The notes under the pieces: model-generated
What the model was told of the DNA's origin: nothing
The model's input: only the letters and a program-made list of their open reading frames with translations
Database searches by the model: none
In this document: positions 9,847-19,311 of the stretch, in pieces
Position numbering within the stretch: position 1 is the stretch's first letter
How the letters are laid out: each line of letters starts with the position of its first letter
Assembly (NCBI GenBank): GCA_009746045.1
Contig: RPFO01000065.1
Location: 1,123,924 to 1,161,423 of the forward strand
Reading direction: 5' to 3'
Length of the DNA stretch: 37,500 nucleotides
Origin: Mesostigma viride
Lineage: Eukaryota > Streptophyta > Mesostigmatophyceae > Mesostigmatales > Mesostigmataceae
Translations under genes and position numbers: made by a program

Positions 9847-11448
9847 TCATGAATCGCTGGCGGCCGCGGCTGTTGGTGCTGAGTCGTGAACTGCCGGGCC
9901 TGCTGGCGCCCGCTCGTCCGCGTTGCGGGGCTTGTCCCTTGGGCGGGAGGAGTCCGGGCGACTGCCGAACGCCGGGCCTGAAAACCTGGGCTCGGTCTCC
10001 CCCGTGCCACGTCCAGCGTGCCTGCTACGGAGTTTGGGGCAGTCGCGCCTGAGGTGACCCACCTCAAAGCACATGAAGCAACGGGCCTTACTCGCGTCGA
10101 TGGTGTTGAGGCCTTGGTCAGCGTTCCCGTCCTCCAGGTCATCAGGGGAGTCATCGTTCCCCTCGCCGTCGTGCGGGGGACCTGATCGGAAGAAACGACG
10201 CACCGATGGTGCGCGCCCGCGAGCCACGACGTCGGCCACCTGCAGAAGGTACCGCTGGATTTTCAGGATATCCCACTCATCCCAAGGGACCTCAGCGTAG
10301 TGCTTCAGTACCTCATCCTGCAGCTCGGGACTGAGGGCCTCAATGAACCGGATCTTGTACTCGTACCAGGTCATGTCTGTCAGGTAGGCGGCGCTGGACT
10401 CAAACTTGGATAGGAACTCGCGGTACGGAGTGGCTCCCTGGCGCAGCTTGCGGAATGCGAGTCGCTCGTGGATTACAACATCTGGGGGCACCAGCTTGCA
10501 GTGCACCCGGTCCATCAGCTCCTCCACGGTTTGCGGGTACGATTGGGATGCGATGCTCTCACAATTTAGGATGCTCACCACCGAGGGGTCCATGCAGGTG
10601 TTAACGACATGCGGGATGAGATCGCAGGTGGCCAGTTCCCAACTGTGATGGTTACACCAGACGGTATACTGCTGTTGCCACATGCGCCCCCATTCGTCAA
10701 TCTCCCGCGGTTTCATGTCCGCGTGCAGCTTGGGAACATTCTTGAACGTGGGCATCGGTGGGGCCTTCACCGTATTAGGCTTGGGCCCACCGACCTCCCG
10801 GTAGGCGATGGAGCCGAAGGCTGGAGGCTGCGACCGGGGGAGAGATCCGGATCTGGTCGGCGTACCGTGTGTCCGCCGCACCTGTACCAACGAGGGGTGT
10901 TCATACCCCGGGCCATCCAAGGCCACTCTGCTGAAATTCAGGTTGCTGACGACCGCTGGCGAGTGAACCATGCTGCTGCTCTGCCCCCGAGGTTGCTGCA
11001 GTTGCTGCTGCGGTTGCTGCTGCTGCTGCTGCGGTAGTTGCTGCTGCTGCTGCGGTTGCTGCTGCTGCATGCCGCTGCTGCTGCTGCTGCTGCTGGAAAC
11101 CCTGCTGCTGCTGCTGCTGCTGCTGCTGCCGCCGTTGCTGCTGCTGGAAACCTTGCGGCTGCTGTTGCTGCTGCTGCCGTTGCTGCTGCTGGAAACCCTG
11201 CTGGAGCATCTCCTGGCTGCGCCCGTCCCCCCTTGTTCCACCCTGGAGTCTGGACTGTCATCATCTGATGAATCTCTGCGGCCCTGGTCTCTAGATCGTG
11301 GGGAGCCTTCCGCAGGTCTCTCCATGACCTCACCTGTACCTGTCCCTACTTGGACGTGCGGTGGTACCTCTACCACCTCTATACCTTGCTCGTGGTTGTC
11401 TACCTGTTCTATCTCTCTGTTGACAGGTTCTCTCCGTCTTCGTGGCAT
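9847..11448 (-). CDS. gag: Gag polyprotein of E3, open reading frame of 533 aa
   Basis: Structural protein that packages element RNA. The start at 11448 matches the gag start of E1. Residues 1-75 are polar and acidic; then comes a Ser/Gln low-complexity tract; residues about 200-420 form the capsid-like region; a CCHC zinc knuckle CFMCFEVGHLRRDC sits at about 457-470; the tail is basic. The frame is open throughout. The low-complexity tract switches from serine to glutamine runs, and the neighbouring frame carries GFQQQQ repeats, so the CAG repeat has shifted frame at least twice with the ends kept in register. It ends at 9847 before the protease remnant. Confidence 0.88.
   Translation of the reverse strand: MPRRRREPVNREIEQVDNHEQGIEVVEVPPHVQVGTGTGEVMERPAEGSPRSRDQGRRDSSDDDSPDSRVEQGGTGAARRCSSRVSSSSNGSSSNSSRKVSSSSNGGSSSSSSSSRVSSSSSSSSGMQQQQPQQQQQLPQQQQQQPQQQLQQPRGQSSSMVHSPAVVSNLNFSRVALDGPGYEHPSLVQVRRTHGTPTRSGSLPRSQPPAFGSIAYREVGGPKPNTVKAPPMPTFKNVPKLHADMKPREIDEWGRMWQQQYTVWCNHHSWELATCDLIPHVVNTCMDPSVVSILNCESIASQSYPQTVEELMDRVHCKLVPPDVVIHERLAFRKLRQGATPYREFLSKFESSAAYLTDMTWYEYKIRFIEALSPELQDEVLKHYAEVPWDEWDILKIQRYLLQVADVVARGRAPSVRRFFRSGPPHDGEGNDDSPDDLEDGNADQGLNTIDASKARCFMCFEVGHLRRDCPKLRSRHAGRGTGETEPRFSGPAFGSRPDSSRPRDKPRNADERAPAGPAVHDSAPTAAAASDS
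10970..11205. repeat. CTG/CAG-type triplet repeat inside gag of E3
   Basis: Imperfect GCT/GTT/GCG triplets with repeated GGAAACC(C/T)T(G/T) interruptions, which read GF in the glutamine frame. It is the counterpart of 1300-1512 in E1 but differs in length and internal order, as expected for a fast-changing repeat. Confidence 0.85.
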
Positions 11449-11590
11449 GATGCTCGTACCGATACCTTACACTGCAGGCAACACCTCCCCAGTGAGAGAG
11501 GGAGAGAGAGAAAGAGAGCAACCACGTACTATATATCTATATATATAGGACCTAGTACTAGTCCCTAGTAGTAATCCTCTCTATTGTCTG

Positions 11591-12057
11591 CTAGAGCCAA
11601 TGGTCAGCTAGCTGGGAGAAGGTAACTGTAACTGCGGTCCCCACCTCCTGACTGCTGTCTCCCTTGCTGTGCGTGGGTGGCTTAGAGCATTCACGAGTGG
11701 TGTGCAGACCCTCTGGCAATGGCATGTGCTCCCTAACAAACCTATCTGCATCTATGATGTTATCAAACCCCTTCCATCTAGCATTAGAACCCTAGACATT
11801 ATCTTATCTTTGATATACTCTTCACACGTCTTCCAACTATAAAATATGGCTGGTCTACCCTCACCACCGTCATGGGCTACTGCATAGTATGGAAATCCCG
11901 ACTGTCCACCCTTATTTATCCTTCGCTTCCCTTTCAAAGACATATTGCGTAGTAGTCTAGCATACGCTGGCGAGAAGAAGAAAAGGGCTAGCAGGAGCTT
12001 GCAAGACAGAAAAGAAAAGGGATCCCCGGGGATACCTCTAAGTGCAGTGATAAACAC
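11591..12057 (-). CDS. Leader ORF of E3: RNase H1 hybrid-binding / viroplasmin-like domain, with -1 frame change
   Basis: Counterpart of 1945-2285. The frame opens at 12057, but the ATG at 11943 (MSLKGKRRINKGGQSG) is closer to the E1 start and more likely. The zero frame covers YYAVAHDGGEGRPAIFYSWK and CEEYIKDKI and stops at 11752. The -1 frame gives SNARWKGFDNIIDADRF and runs to a TAG at 11591-11593. Between the two copies many changes in the -1 frame fall at third positions and the indels near its end keep frame, which suggests it was translated. The heptamer G-GGT-TTG (11764-11770) is in phase, with a zero-frame stop four codons later. Confidence 0.5.
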
Positions 12058-12383
12058 AACGAGGGAGGAGGACGGATTCTAACACAACACACGCCCAAGC
12101 TCTACGCGAGCAAGGGCACAATACACTGCTCCCCTCCACGGGGCTCACAGGGGTAAGCACCGTCAACAGAATCGGCCACAGCCCGACGGTACCTACCCCA
12201 AGACCCGTTGCAGGTCACACGACGATGAGTGCCTCCGCGACACCCACATAGCTCAAACAATATAGAAACGCCTAGAAAGAGAGCACAACATTTAACATAG
12301 ACCCCCTCTACGCGTGCAGTCCCGGAAAGAAGGCAAGCGTCTAAGCAAAGAACTCTAAACTAGGGGACGTACCATAACCAATG

Positions 12384-12607
12384 TCGTTGAGAACCCCTGA
12401 GCTGGCCGCCGTCGAGTGTCGTTGAGAGCCGGAGCTCTACCGCCACTAGAAGTCGTTGAAAACAGGGGTAATGGCCGCTACTGCCTATGGCACCTCACCA
12501 CAGGGCTATTACTATAGCCCCGCCGAGTATCCCGGACTGGCCGCTTGCTGCTAGGTCGTCGTTGAATCCCTTTACGGGCTGGCCGCCGACCTGTCAGCAA
12601 TCGTTGA
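12384..12607. repeat. Leader repeats with TCGTTGA core in E3
   Basis: Five copies of TCGTTGA (12384, 12419, 12453, 12559, 12601) alternate with CTGGCCGC(C) blocks. The spacing differs somewhat from E1 while the units stay the same. Confidence 0.6.
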
Positions 12608-12706
12608 ATTCCGGAACCTCTATCTACACTAAGCACCGCCTTGCTATCCTAACTGGCTACACTAGCTCTCTCCGCGAGAGTTAGCTAACCTCTCCAGCAC
12701 ATTTTA

Positions 12707-12720
12707 CCTCCGATAACCAG
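12707..12720 (-). other. Primer-binding site of E3
   Basis: The minus strand reads CTGGTTATCGGAGG directly after the LTR, identical to E1. The TGG one base inside the LTR would pair with a tRNA 3' CCA. Confidence 0.65.
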
Positions 12721-13385
12721 TGTTACGTGCCAACCCAGGTCCCTAGCCTGAGTGACGTAGCGAAAGATCCTCCATGCCGGAATTAGGAATAATCAAGGTG
12801 GCCTAATGCAGATTGCGCTTCACGACTGGGGTCGTGAGATATCTGGCACCGCGACTTGATGCCAAGCTAATTAATACACACTTATAATGGCTAGCAATAC
12901 CAATTACAAATGGATAGTTGCCCCAGGTTTAATATGAAGGCGTCATCGCACTTTACATTCATCAAACCAAGAGGACGAGACTCTCGTCCTCGGACCAATT
13001 TCACCTAGGTCTGCCACTAAGCTGGCAAAGGGCGCCGACATGGCGCCGACCTTCCCAAGCAGGCAGTCCACACAAGATCTCGGGTCGATATCGACCCTCG
13101 CCTACAGAATCCACGCATGAGTACAATATCTCAACCAGCTATAAAGTACGCAGCGCGGCGCGACTGCACCGGCCCCTAGAAGATACACGCATACAACAAC
13201 CTAGGCCCAAAATAACTGGTCCGAATCACACAAACTGTCATAGTTCCATACAAAAGTCCTGACCAAGGGACAATTCCCAAATTAAGTCCCGAAATGAGTC
13301 CCAAAGTCCTACGGACTATGACAACAAGTCAAACTACATAATTTATTCCATTGTTACGTCCGTCCGAAAGGGCCGGCACGTAACA
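12721..13385 (-). repeat. 5' LTR of E3 (665 bp)
   Basis: Reads identical to 4849-5513. It should contain the promoter for the minus-strand transcript; no clear TATA box is visible at a defined place. Confidence 0.95.
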
Positions 13386-13390
13386 GCCAC

Positions 13391-13604
13391 TTGGCTGTCC
13401 CGTAACTCCCGTTCAGGCGCTAGGTCTGCCTACGGCGCAAAGGGCCAAGTTCGTCAGCAAAACTTCTATGCACTTACTTCCACACGGATTGCCTCGGCTG
13501 TAAACTATACTATGGCCTCGGCACTGGCGCCAGATTACGGTCGGCGCCGATCGACCGGGACGGATAATTTAATACCGCAAATGGCATGTTGCATCCGTGC
13601 AACA
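13391..13604 (-). repeat. 3' LTR of E2, second part (after E3 insertion)
   Basis: Continues the LTR broken at 4848 and matches 19847-20060 with one substitution. Positions 13386-13390 (GCCAC) are the extra copy of the E3 target duplication. The minus-strand flank just inside (13605-13617) is a purine run GGGGGGGGGAGGTG, the likely polypurine tract of E2. Confidence 0.9.
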
Positions 13605-14154
13605 CACCTCCCCCCCCCAACAAAAGAGGCGGCTACTCCTGTAGCCGGGACTTATAAATGACTGTATACATGGTCACTGTTCCCTTCCAGGGCACGCATC
13701 GATCGTGCCAATTGTCACCGTCCGTTGGCGATGGTTTACGGCGCCGGGCGGTAAGGGCTCGGGCGGTGACCCCCACGAGCAGAGCCCCCACGGCCATGCC
13801 CGCGCAGAGGTGCGGCCGGGCGTCGATGCCGGTGGACACGCTCAGCCGGCGCGGCCTCAGCCGGCTCGGGAAGAGGCAGGCCATTGGCCTGGACTAGGGC
13901 GGGCTGGAAGGTGAGTTGCCGCTCGCCGGCGCGTGCATCATGGCGTTTGGCCAGGTTGACATCCCACAGCGCCTCCAGTGGGAAAACGCTCAAGAAGGCG
14001 GCGAGGAACTTGTGTCGGGTGAGGGACACCGAACCTCCTGTCCAAACGATACCGCACCGAATAACTCGCCCATGGACCCCTGGGGCGGGGCGGCCTGCAT
14101 CAAGGCAATGCACATGCAAGGAGCATTACGCAAAAGGTAGGAGAAGGGCCGGAA
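13605..14154 (-). other. E2 segment after pol: integrase expected but not found
   Basis: Between the pol stop at 14155 and the 3' LTR there are only about 550 bases. A minus-strand ORF of 127 codons (13736-14119) is rich in Arg, Ala and Pro. It has no HHCC zinc finger, no DDE core and no chromodomain that I can see. A Ty3/gypsy integrase needs well over 1 kb, so this segment is probably the remains after an internal deletion. Confidence 0.6.
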
Positions 14155-16257
14155 TTATGCCAACCCTGCCCGGGCTTTATACTCCTGTAGCAAGCGTGCA
14201 CAGCCCGTGAGTCCAGCCTCAGCGCGGCATATTTGCGGGACATACAAGCGCCATGAGTCTTGACGGGCCGCCTGGCCACTGACATTCACGTAAAGGAACC
14301 CGTTTTGAAACTTGGCTGGGTAGCCGTCCATGCTCTGAGGGCGGGCAGCTATGGCTTCATTTGCCTTGTCCTCAGTGACCGTGAAGCGCGAGATGAGGCG
14401 CTCTAGGTCCGAGCTGATGACGACCGTTGTTGCAGTATTTGCCAACGTGAATGCCTCTCCAACGGGCTGCATTGGAGGGTAAACTCCTGTCGCCGGCACC
14501 ACATGGCTGTACGGGGCCGAAGTCCTTCCCCCCCCTGCGGCTGCGCACGTGCCCTCACGTGCAGGGGTGCTGCCGGCGAGGCGCACGGAATGGTCAACAG
14601 TGTCAACCTCCGCGGTTGTGGCGCCACAGAAGAGGAAGGGGCTCATCGGGTCGCTTAAGCGGTCGCCAAAGGGGGCGACGGGACCATGGGAGGGGATCAA
14701 CGTCGTGGCCAAAACGTCAAGATCCTCATAAAACCAATAGTCGGGGCGACGCGACAGGGCGTCAGGGACCGTGTTGTCAAGGCCCTTGACATATTCGATC
14801 TTGAACGGACCGAACTGTGCCAAATATTCAAGCCAACGGGCTTGGCGTGGCGTAAGCGTGGGCTGCGTCAACAAGTGCGTGAGGGGCCGATGGTCGGTCT
14901 GGATGATCAAGCGGTACGGGTCCGCAGGGTCGGGTTCGGCCATGGCCACGTTGAACTGAGCACCCAGAAGATGGTGCCGCCAAGTATGGCAACAGTACAC
15001 CACGGCCAACAACTCTTGCTGATGGACCGGGTAATTTCTTTCGGCCGGGATCATCGTCCGGGAGATATACTCGACCGGTTGGAGACCGAGACCATGGTCT
15101 TGGAGCAGCACACCGCCAATAGCAACCTTGCTAGAATCGCTATTGACCACGAATGGCTTGGTGGGATCCGGAAGGATGAGGACAGGCGCAGTGGCGAGCC
15201 TGGCCTTCAGCAGGTCAAAGGCCTGTTGACACAGGCCTGACCATTCCCACGGTACGTCCTTCTTGAGGAGGTGAGTAAGCGGGGCCGCAATGGTCGCGAA
15301 ACGCGGGATGAAGCGGCGATAATACGATACCAAGCCCAAGAAGCTGCGCAAGGCGCGAACATTCGCGGGAACAGGCCACTGTTGGACGGCGGCGACCTTA
15401 TCGGGGTCCGTGGACACGCCCTTGTCCGAGAGAATGTGGCCTAGAAAGGGGACGCTGCGGCCTGATTCTACCTTGCTGCGGCGGGCGGACAGTTTATTAT
15501 CCGCCATGATCTGCAGAACCGCGGCAACATCCTCCAAGTGCTCCTCGAACGTGCGAGAGAAAATGAGGATGTCATCCAAGTAGATGGCCACGCAGGTGCG
15601 TTTGTACGGCTGCGTCCCCGGGTCCCACGGGATAGTCGGGTCGCGCAGGTCTGCCGAGACCTGGGGCAGCCGACTAGTGCCCATCACCGACCTAAAGAGG
15701 TGGTTCATGAGCATCTGAAAAGAGGCAGGGCTGTTACACAAGCCCATGGCCGCCACGCGGAATTGGTAATGGCCAAAAGGCGTGGCAAAGGCTGTTTTAT
15801 GGCAATCTTCGGGGGCGATCCGAAGTTGCCAAAAACCGTCTGCACAATCGAGCACCGTAAAGTACTTTGCGCCCTCCACCTTATTAAATATATCATCGAT
15901 GCGGGGGAGGGGATACTTGGACTTCACGGTGATCGCATTGAGTTTGCGATAATCCGTAACCAGACGCCACTTCCCATTGGGTTTGGGCACCAGCAACACG
16001 CCCGCGCTGTAAGGGCTATTGCTGGGCTCGATCAAGCCGGCCTCCAACAAGCCGACCAAGATCTTCTTGAGCTCTGCCAACTCCACGGGCCCCATGCGAA
16101 AAATGGGTGAGGTGGTAGGTGGGTGCCCCTCCTGCAAATGAATGCGGTGGAGCACCGGTCTGGCCGGGGGAAACGTAGGTGTTTTCTCCTCAAACACGGC
16201 TGAATACTGATCGAGCACTGCGTTGAGTCGTTTCACCTCGTCTTCCGACAAGTCCAT
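14155..16257 (-). CDS. pol: Pol of E2: reverse transcriptase and RNase H (700 aa), integrase missing
   Basis: Copies element RNA into DNA. The RT starts near residue 60 and has VPKPNGKWRLVTDYRKLNA (90-108), FTVLDCADGFWQ (133-144), FATPFGHYQF (157-166), MGLCNSPASFQ (171-181) and the catalytic YLDDILIF (226-233). RNase H follows with likely acidic residues D374, E415, D455 and D499 (the last in VPDALSRR). The usual short link before YLDD is longer here by about 25 residues (190-222). After RNase H only a GFLY..LYVPQ-like integrase lead-in is present and the frame ends at residue 700. The start ATG is 11 bases beyond the protease stop, in another frame but the same frame as gag. Confidence 0.9.
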   Translation of the reverse strand: MDLSEDEVKRLNAVLDQYSAVFEEKTPTFPPARPVLHRIHLQEGHPPTTSPIFRMGPVELAELKKILVGLLEAGLIEPSNSPYSAGVLLVPKPNGKWRLVTDYRKLNAITVKSKYPLPRIDDIFNKVEGAKYFTVLDCADGFWQLRIAPEDCHKTAFATPFGHYQFRVAAMGLCNSPASFQMLMNHLFRSVMGTSRLPQVSADLRDPTIPWDPGTQPYKRTCVAIYLDDILIFSRTFEEHLEDVAAVLQIMADNKLSARRSKVESGRSVPFLGHILSDKGVSTDPDKVAAVQQWPVPANVRALRSFLGLVSYYRRFIPRFATIAAPLTHLLKKDVPWEWSGLCQQAFDLLKARLATAPVLILPDPTKPFVVNSDSSKVAIGGVLLQDHGLGLQPVEYISRTMIPAERNYPVHQQELLAVVYCCHTWRHHLLGAQFNVAMAEPDPADPYRLIIQTDHRPLTHLLTQPTLTPRQARWLEYLAQFGPFKIEYVKGLDNTVPDALSRRPDYWFYEDLDVLATTLIPSHGPVAPFGDRLSDPMSPFLFCGATTAEVDTVDHSVRLAGSTPAREGTCAAAGGGRTSAPYSHVVPATGVYPPMQPVGEAFTLANTATTVVISSDLERLISRFTVTEDKANEAIAARPQSMDGYPAKFQNGFLYVNVSGQAARQDSWRLYVPQICRAEAGLTGCARLLQEYKARAGLA

Positions 16258-16268
16258 GCCAAGCGAGT

Positions 16269-16928
16269 TTAACGAAACTCCAGCCTGGCATGCTGGGCGC
16301 TGGGCCCGCGCGCGTGGGCAAGGGCGTCCAGACGAATGGAGTAAACGGGAGGAGGCTGTCGGGCTCTCATCATCCGCTTGAACTCCCTTTTGGACATGAG
16401 AATGTCCGCAAGGCGACGACGGTCACTCTTGAGGGCAGGCGTGTCATCGGTGATGGTCATGCCGTTGGCCGCATACTGCCGCTCAGGTAACCAGAATGAC
16501 CCATCTGGGAAGTGGGTAACCATGGTACCAAAAGAGACGGTCACCTTGGATATGTGCAGCCAGTCAATCCCTAGGATGATATCAGCCGCTTGTAAGGGAA
16601 TGACCGTGGCGCGAATGGGCACGCTGGTGCCTTGTACGATAGGGGCCAAGTCCGCATAGCCCGGGGATGGCTGAGTGTAGCCATCCGAGTATCGCACGCG
16701 CCGAGCAATGGTATGGGGAGTCGGGGTTACTCCCAGGCGCTGCACTATGGCCTCACTGACGAAGGTGGTAGCCGCACCACTGTCAATGAGGACCTTGATG
16801 CCCTCCAAACAACGCCCAGAGCCCTGGGGGTCTGGTAGGCTTCCAGTGAAGAGGAGTAGTTGCCGCGGGCCTTCGCTAGGCTCCGCTTGCCATTCCTGGG
16901 TCTCTGTCACCACATTACATGGTAACAA
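16269..16928 (-). CDS. Retropepsin-like aspartic protease of E2 (219 aa)
   Basis: Cleaves the retroelement polyprotein. The active-site segment is VLIDSGAATTFVSEAI (D-S-G in place of D-T-G), followed by VQRLGVTP, and the second conserved block is AADIILGIDWL. FPDGSFWLPERQY and a charged tail come next. E3 has remnants of the same blocks. The frame differs from both gag (ends 16987) and RT (starts 16257), which share one frame, so expression would need frameshifts or separate starts. The ATG at 16928 is the first in frame; the coding frame may open earlier if it is entered by frameshift from gag. Confidence 0.85.
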   Translation of the reverse strand: MLPCNVVTETQEWQAEPSEGPRQLLLFTGSLPDPQGSGRCLEGIKVLIDSGAATTFVSEAIVQRLGVTPTPHTIARRVRYSDGYTQPSPGYADLAPIVQGTSVPIRATVIPLQAADIILGIDWLHISKVTVSFGTMVTHFPDGSFWLPERQYAANGMTITDDTPALKSDRRRLADILMSKREFKRMMRARQPPPVYSIRLDALAHARGPSAQHARLEFR

Positions 16929-16986
16929 AACTGGGCGACTTGTTCATGGCCGGGTAAGGTGTCGCCCGGAGTGCCCTCCCGGCCTC

Positions 16987-18627
16987 TCAGTCCAACGCCT
17001 CTCCTGCAGGCCCCTCGTCCACCGGTGTGCCTCGCAGGTGGCCGGATGCGGCCGCGGAAGAGCCATCATCAGGCTCGGCCGCGTCTGCGGCATCCAGTTG
17101 GTTGAGGGCATGCCCAGCTTGCTGGTAGGCGCTTGGGGGCGCCTTGGGTTGTTGGTACAGCCGGGGCTGTTGGCGCGCTTGTTGCAAGCGTCGGGCACGC
17201 TCACCCGCACTGGGAGCTGTGCGCATATTTCGCGCCGGTGGTGGCCTCGAGGCCATTTGCGGGGAGGCCGCTTGGAAATTGTTGCGTTGCACAGGCGGGG
17301 CCTGGTCCAGCGGAGGGAGATCAGGGCACTCACGTTTGATGTGCCCCACGCGGTTGCAGTGGTAGCACTGAATCCGGGAAGTGTCCAAGGCATTAATGTC
17401 CAGGACCTCGCACTGTAGCTCATCCACCCACACGGGGGCGAATCCCAGCTCATTGAGTTCCAGTGCATTCACGCGGGGTTTTGGGGTCCGCTGCACCAAG
17501 GGAGCTATCTCCGCTAGGTAGGTCTTGATGTCCTGCAGGTTCCATTGAGCCCAGGAGAGGTGGGCGAATTTCCGCTTCACCTCATCCCGGAATTCGGGTT
17601 GCAAGCCCTCATAGAACCTTGCCAAGGCTTCTGGGCCCATCAGGTCATCAACCCGCCCAGCTAGAAGCTCGAACTTGGTCATATATTCCCGATAGCTCAG
17701 GTTCCCCTGCTTGAACGCCCCAAAAGCCTCCCGGTCCAGCTTGTCTTGGTCGGGTGGCAGGTACTTGGCCCGTGCTCGCCGAAATAATTCAGCCAAGCTG
17801 CTGGGGAAGCCATTGGCCAGGGCGCTTTCGCAATGGAGAGCTTGTCTCACATCGGGAGCCAGTGCCTCGCTGGACACCAGCTTGACCTTGATATCCTCGT
17901 CCAAGAGCTTGCGATTGTATGTCTCCCAGATGTCGATCTTCTGAGACACTGCAATCTCCCAAGCCTCAAACTCTTGGTACGAGCAGTCGGGTTTAAACTT
18001 GGGAATATCCGACAGCTTGGGCAACGGTGGTAGTCGCCCTGCATTGTGAGTATCATCGTCATGATGGCCCATGATACTCGCGGGTCTCCCGGGCCCGGCC
18101 ACACCTTGCGAGGTGTGCCCACGCGGGTAACCTGCCGGGGGGCTGCACTCATCCTCACCCGGGTGCTCATACCCATGTGGGTAGTGGGCGCGGCTTGCAT
18201 AATGATGGGCGGCGGTGGCCGCTGGGTGCTGCGCTCGTGGGTCACCCGGAGCCAGGCGGTCGTATGCTGAGTTGGGGAGGGGAATCGCCTCCCCTGCGAC
18301 CCCGAAGGAAGACCGACCGGTCCGTGCGGTGCCTTGGCCCTGCCCAGCCATATTTGGCGAGGCATGGCCGAAGGGGCTAGCCCCAAGGCCGGGGTCCAGG
18401 CGCATGATATAGGACGCCCGATTCGCAGCGCGGCGAGACCGCGATCGGCTATCATACAAGGGTGGCGCCGGGGCGCTGCTGGGCCAAGTGGCCAATGTAG
18501 GTTGCGGCAGCACCGTAGGCAGGGCCCCACTCCTACCGTAGTGCAGGGTAACATTATTCCCCTGCGCCCCCGCGCCGGCTCCTACACCAAGGGCCGGACC
18601 CGCCGACAATCCCGCTTGGTGGTCCAT
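16987..18627 (-). CDS. gag: Gag polyprotein of E2 (546 aa)
   Basis: Structural protein of the element. Residues 1-200 are Gly/Ala/Pro/Arg-rich and low in predicted order. Residues about 200-385 are the capsid-like region, with PKLSDIPKFKPDCSYQEFEAW, CESALANGFPSSLAELF, LSYREYMTKFELLAG and LQPEFRDEVKRKFAHLSW, all echoing the layout of E1/E3 Gag. A CCHC zinc knuckle, CYHCNRVGHIKREC, lies at 421-434. The tail is Gln/Ala/Pro-rich and ends ALD at 16987. The reading frame is open from an ATG at 18627, about 700 bases inside the 5' LTR. Confidence 0.9.
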   Translation of the reverse strand: MDHQAGLSAGPALGVGAGAGAQGNNVTLHYGRSGALPTVLPQPTLATWPSSAPAPPLYDSRSRSRRAANRASYIMRLDPGLGASPFGHASPNMAGQGQGTARTGRSSFGVAGEAIPLPNSAYDRLAPGDPRAQHPAATAAHHYASRAHYPHGYEHPGEDECSPPAGYPRGHTSQGVAGPGRPASIMGHHDDDTHNAGRLPPLPKLSDIPKFKPDCSYQEFEAWEIAVSQKIDIWETYNRKLLDEDIKVKLVSSEALAPDVRQALHCESALANGFPSSLAELFRRARAKYLPPDQDKLDREAFGAFKQGNLSYREYMTKFELLAGRVDDLMGPEALARFYEGLQPEFRDEVKRKFAHLSWAQWNLQDIKTYLAEIAPLVQRTPKPRVNALELNELGFAPVWVDELQCEVLDINALDTSRIQCYHCNRVGHIKRECPDLPPLDQAPPVQRNNFQAASPQMASRPPPARNMRTAPSAGERARRLQQARQQPRLYQQPKAPPSAYQQAGHALNQLDAADAAEPDDGSSAAASGHLRGTPVDEGPAGEALD

Positions 18628-19311
18628 TAAGGGGATTCACTACAGGGCTATCAGGTGGTGCACCGGCAGCCGCCGAGGAATTCCCTCCCAAACGTGGGGT
18701 TTGTGCTGGGGATGACCCCCTAGAGCCACGCTCACTACTCGGGCGTGAGTGATTTTGGGTAGCTCTCTCTGCCGCCTCGAGTGCTGCCACGAGGGAAGGG
18801 GCAGGAGAGAAGCGATGGGCCTCTCGTCGCCCTCGCTCAATACCGTCAGCCATCGCGTGGTGGCTGGTAAAGTGTGAACAATGTGCCTCTAGTCACCTTG
18901 GCGGGATGACAAATTAAGCACAAAAAATACGTCAATTAAAGGACGTGAGATATTACTGCAGCTTGCCGGAGCTGACAGTATGTATCCCAGATATAGGGTG
19001 TGAGGCAATGGCCAAGACGCCAACTAATGCGTGAAATTGCAACCCACAAAGCGTTTCCGTTTAAAGCACGCAATATAAGGAGATTCGTTTCCGGACGAAT
19101 CCCTTAGGTCAACCGGACAAGGCCAGGTTGGGGCATGCAAGAACCGCAATATGGGTAACGGGTATGGGCAGTTAGGATTGTGGGGATCCGACCCCCACAA
19201 TGAATTACTGCAAGCGGAATTAGTAAGGGTTCCGGCCCTTATATAATTCCGTTGCTGATCCGGATCAGATTACAGAAAAACGGGACGGGATAGAGGCCAC
19301 TAGGAAAGTTT
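18628..19311 (-). other. 5' leader of E2
   Basis: Untranslated leader between the LTR and gag. A minus-strand ORF of 99 codons (18554-18853) overlaps the gag start in another frame and has no features of a known protein. Unlike E1 and E3, no HBD-like ORF is seen here. Confidence 0.5.

Larger units (their letters stand above)
4849..13385 (-). mobile_element. LTR retrotransposon E3, young and apparently non-autonomous
   Basis: E3 is 8,537 bp with two 665-bp LTRs (4849-5513 and 12721-13385) that I read as identical base for base. The target duplication is GCCAC (4844-4848 and 13386-13390), and the empty site survives in the other LTR of E2 at 19842-19846. On the minus strand it has a primer-binding site, a leader with repeats and the HBD-like ORF, an open gag of 533 codons, a broken protease (9319-8939), and 3.4 kb (8938-5514) without any retroelement gene I can recognise. 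Seemingly identical LTRs with no polymerase or integrase suggest recent mobilisation by proteins supplied in trans. Confidence 0.9.
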
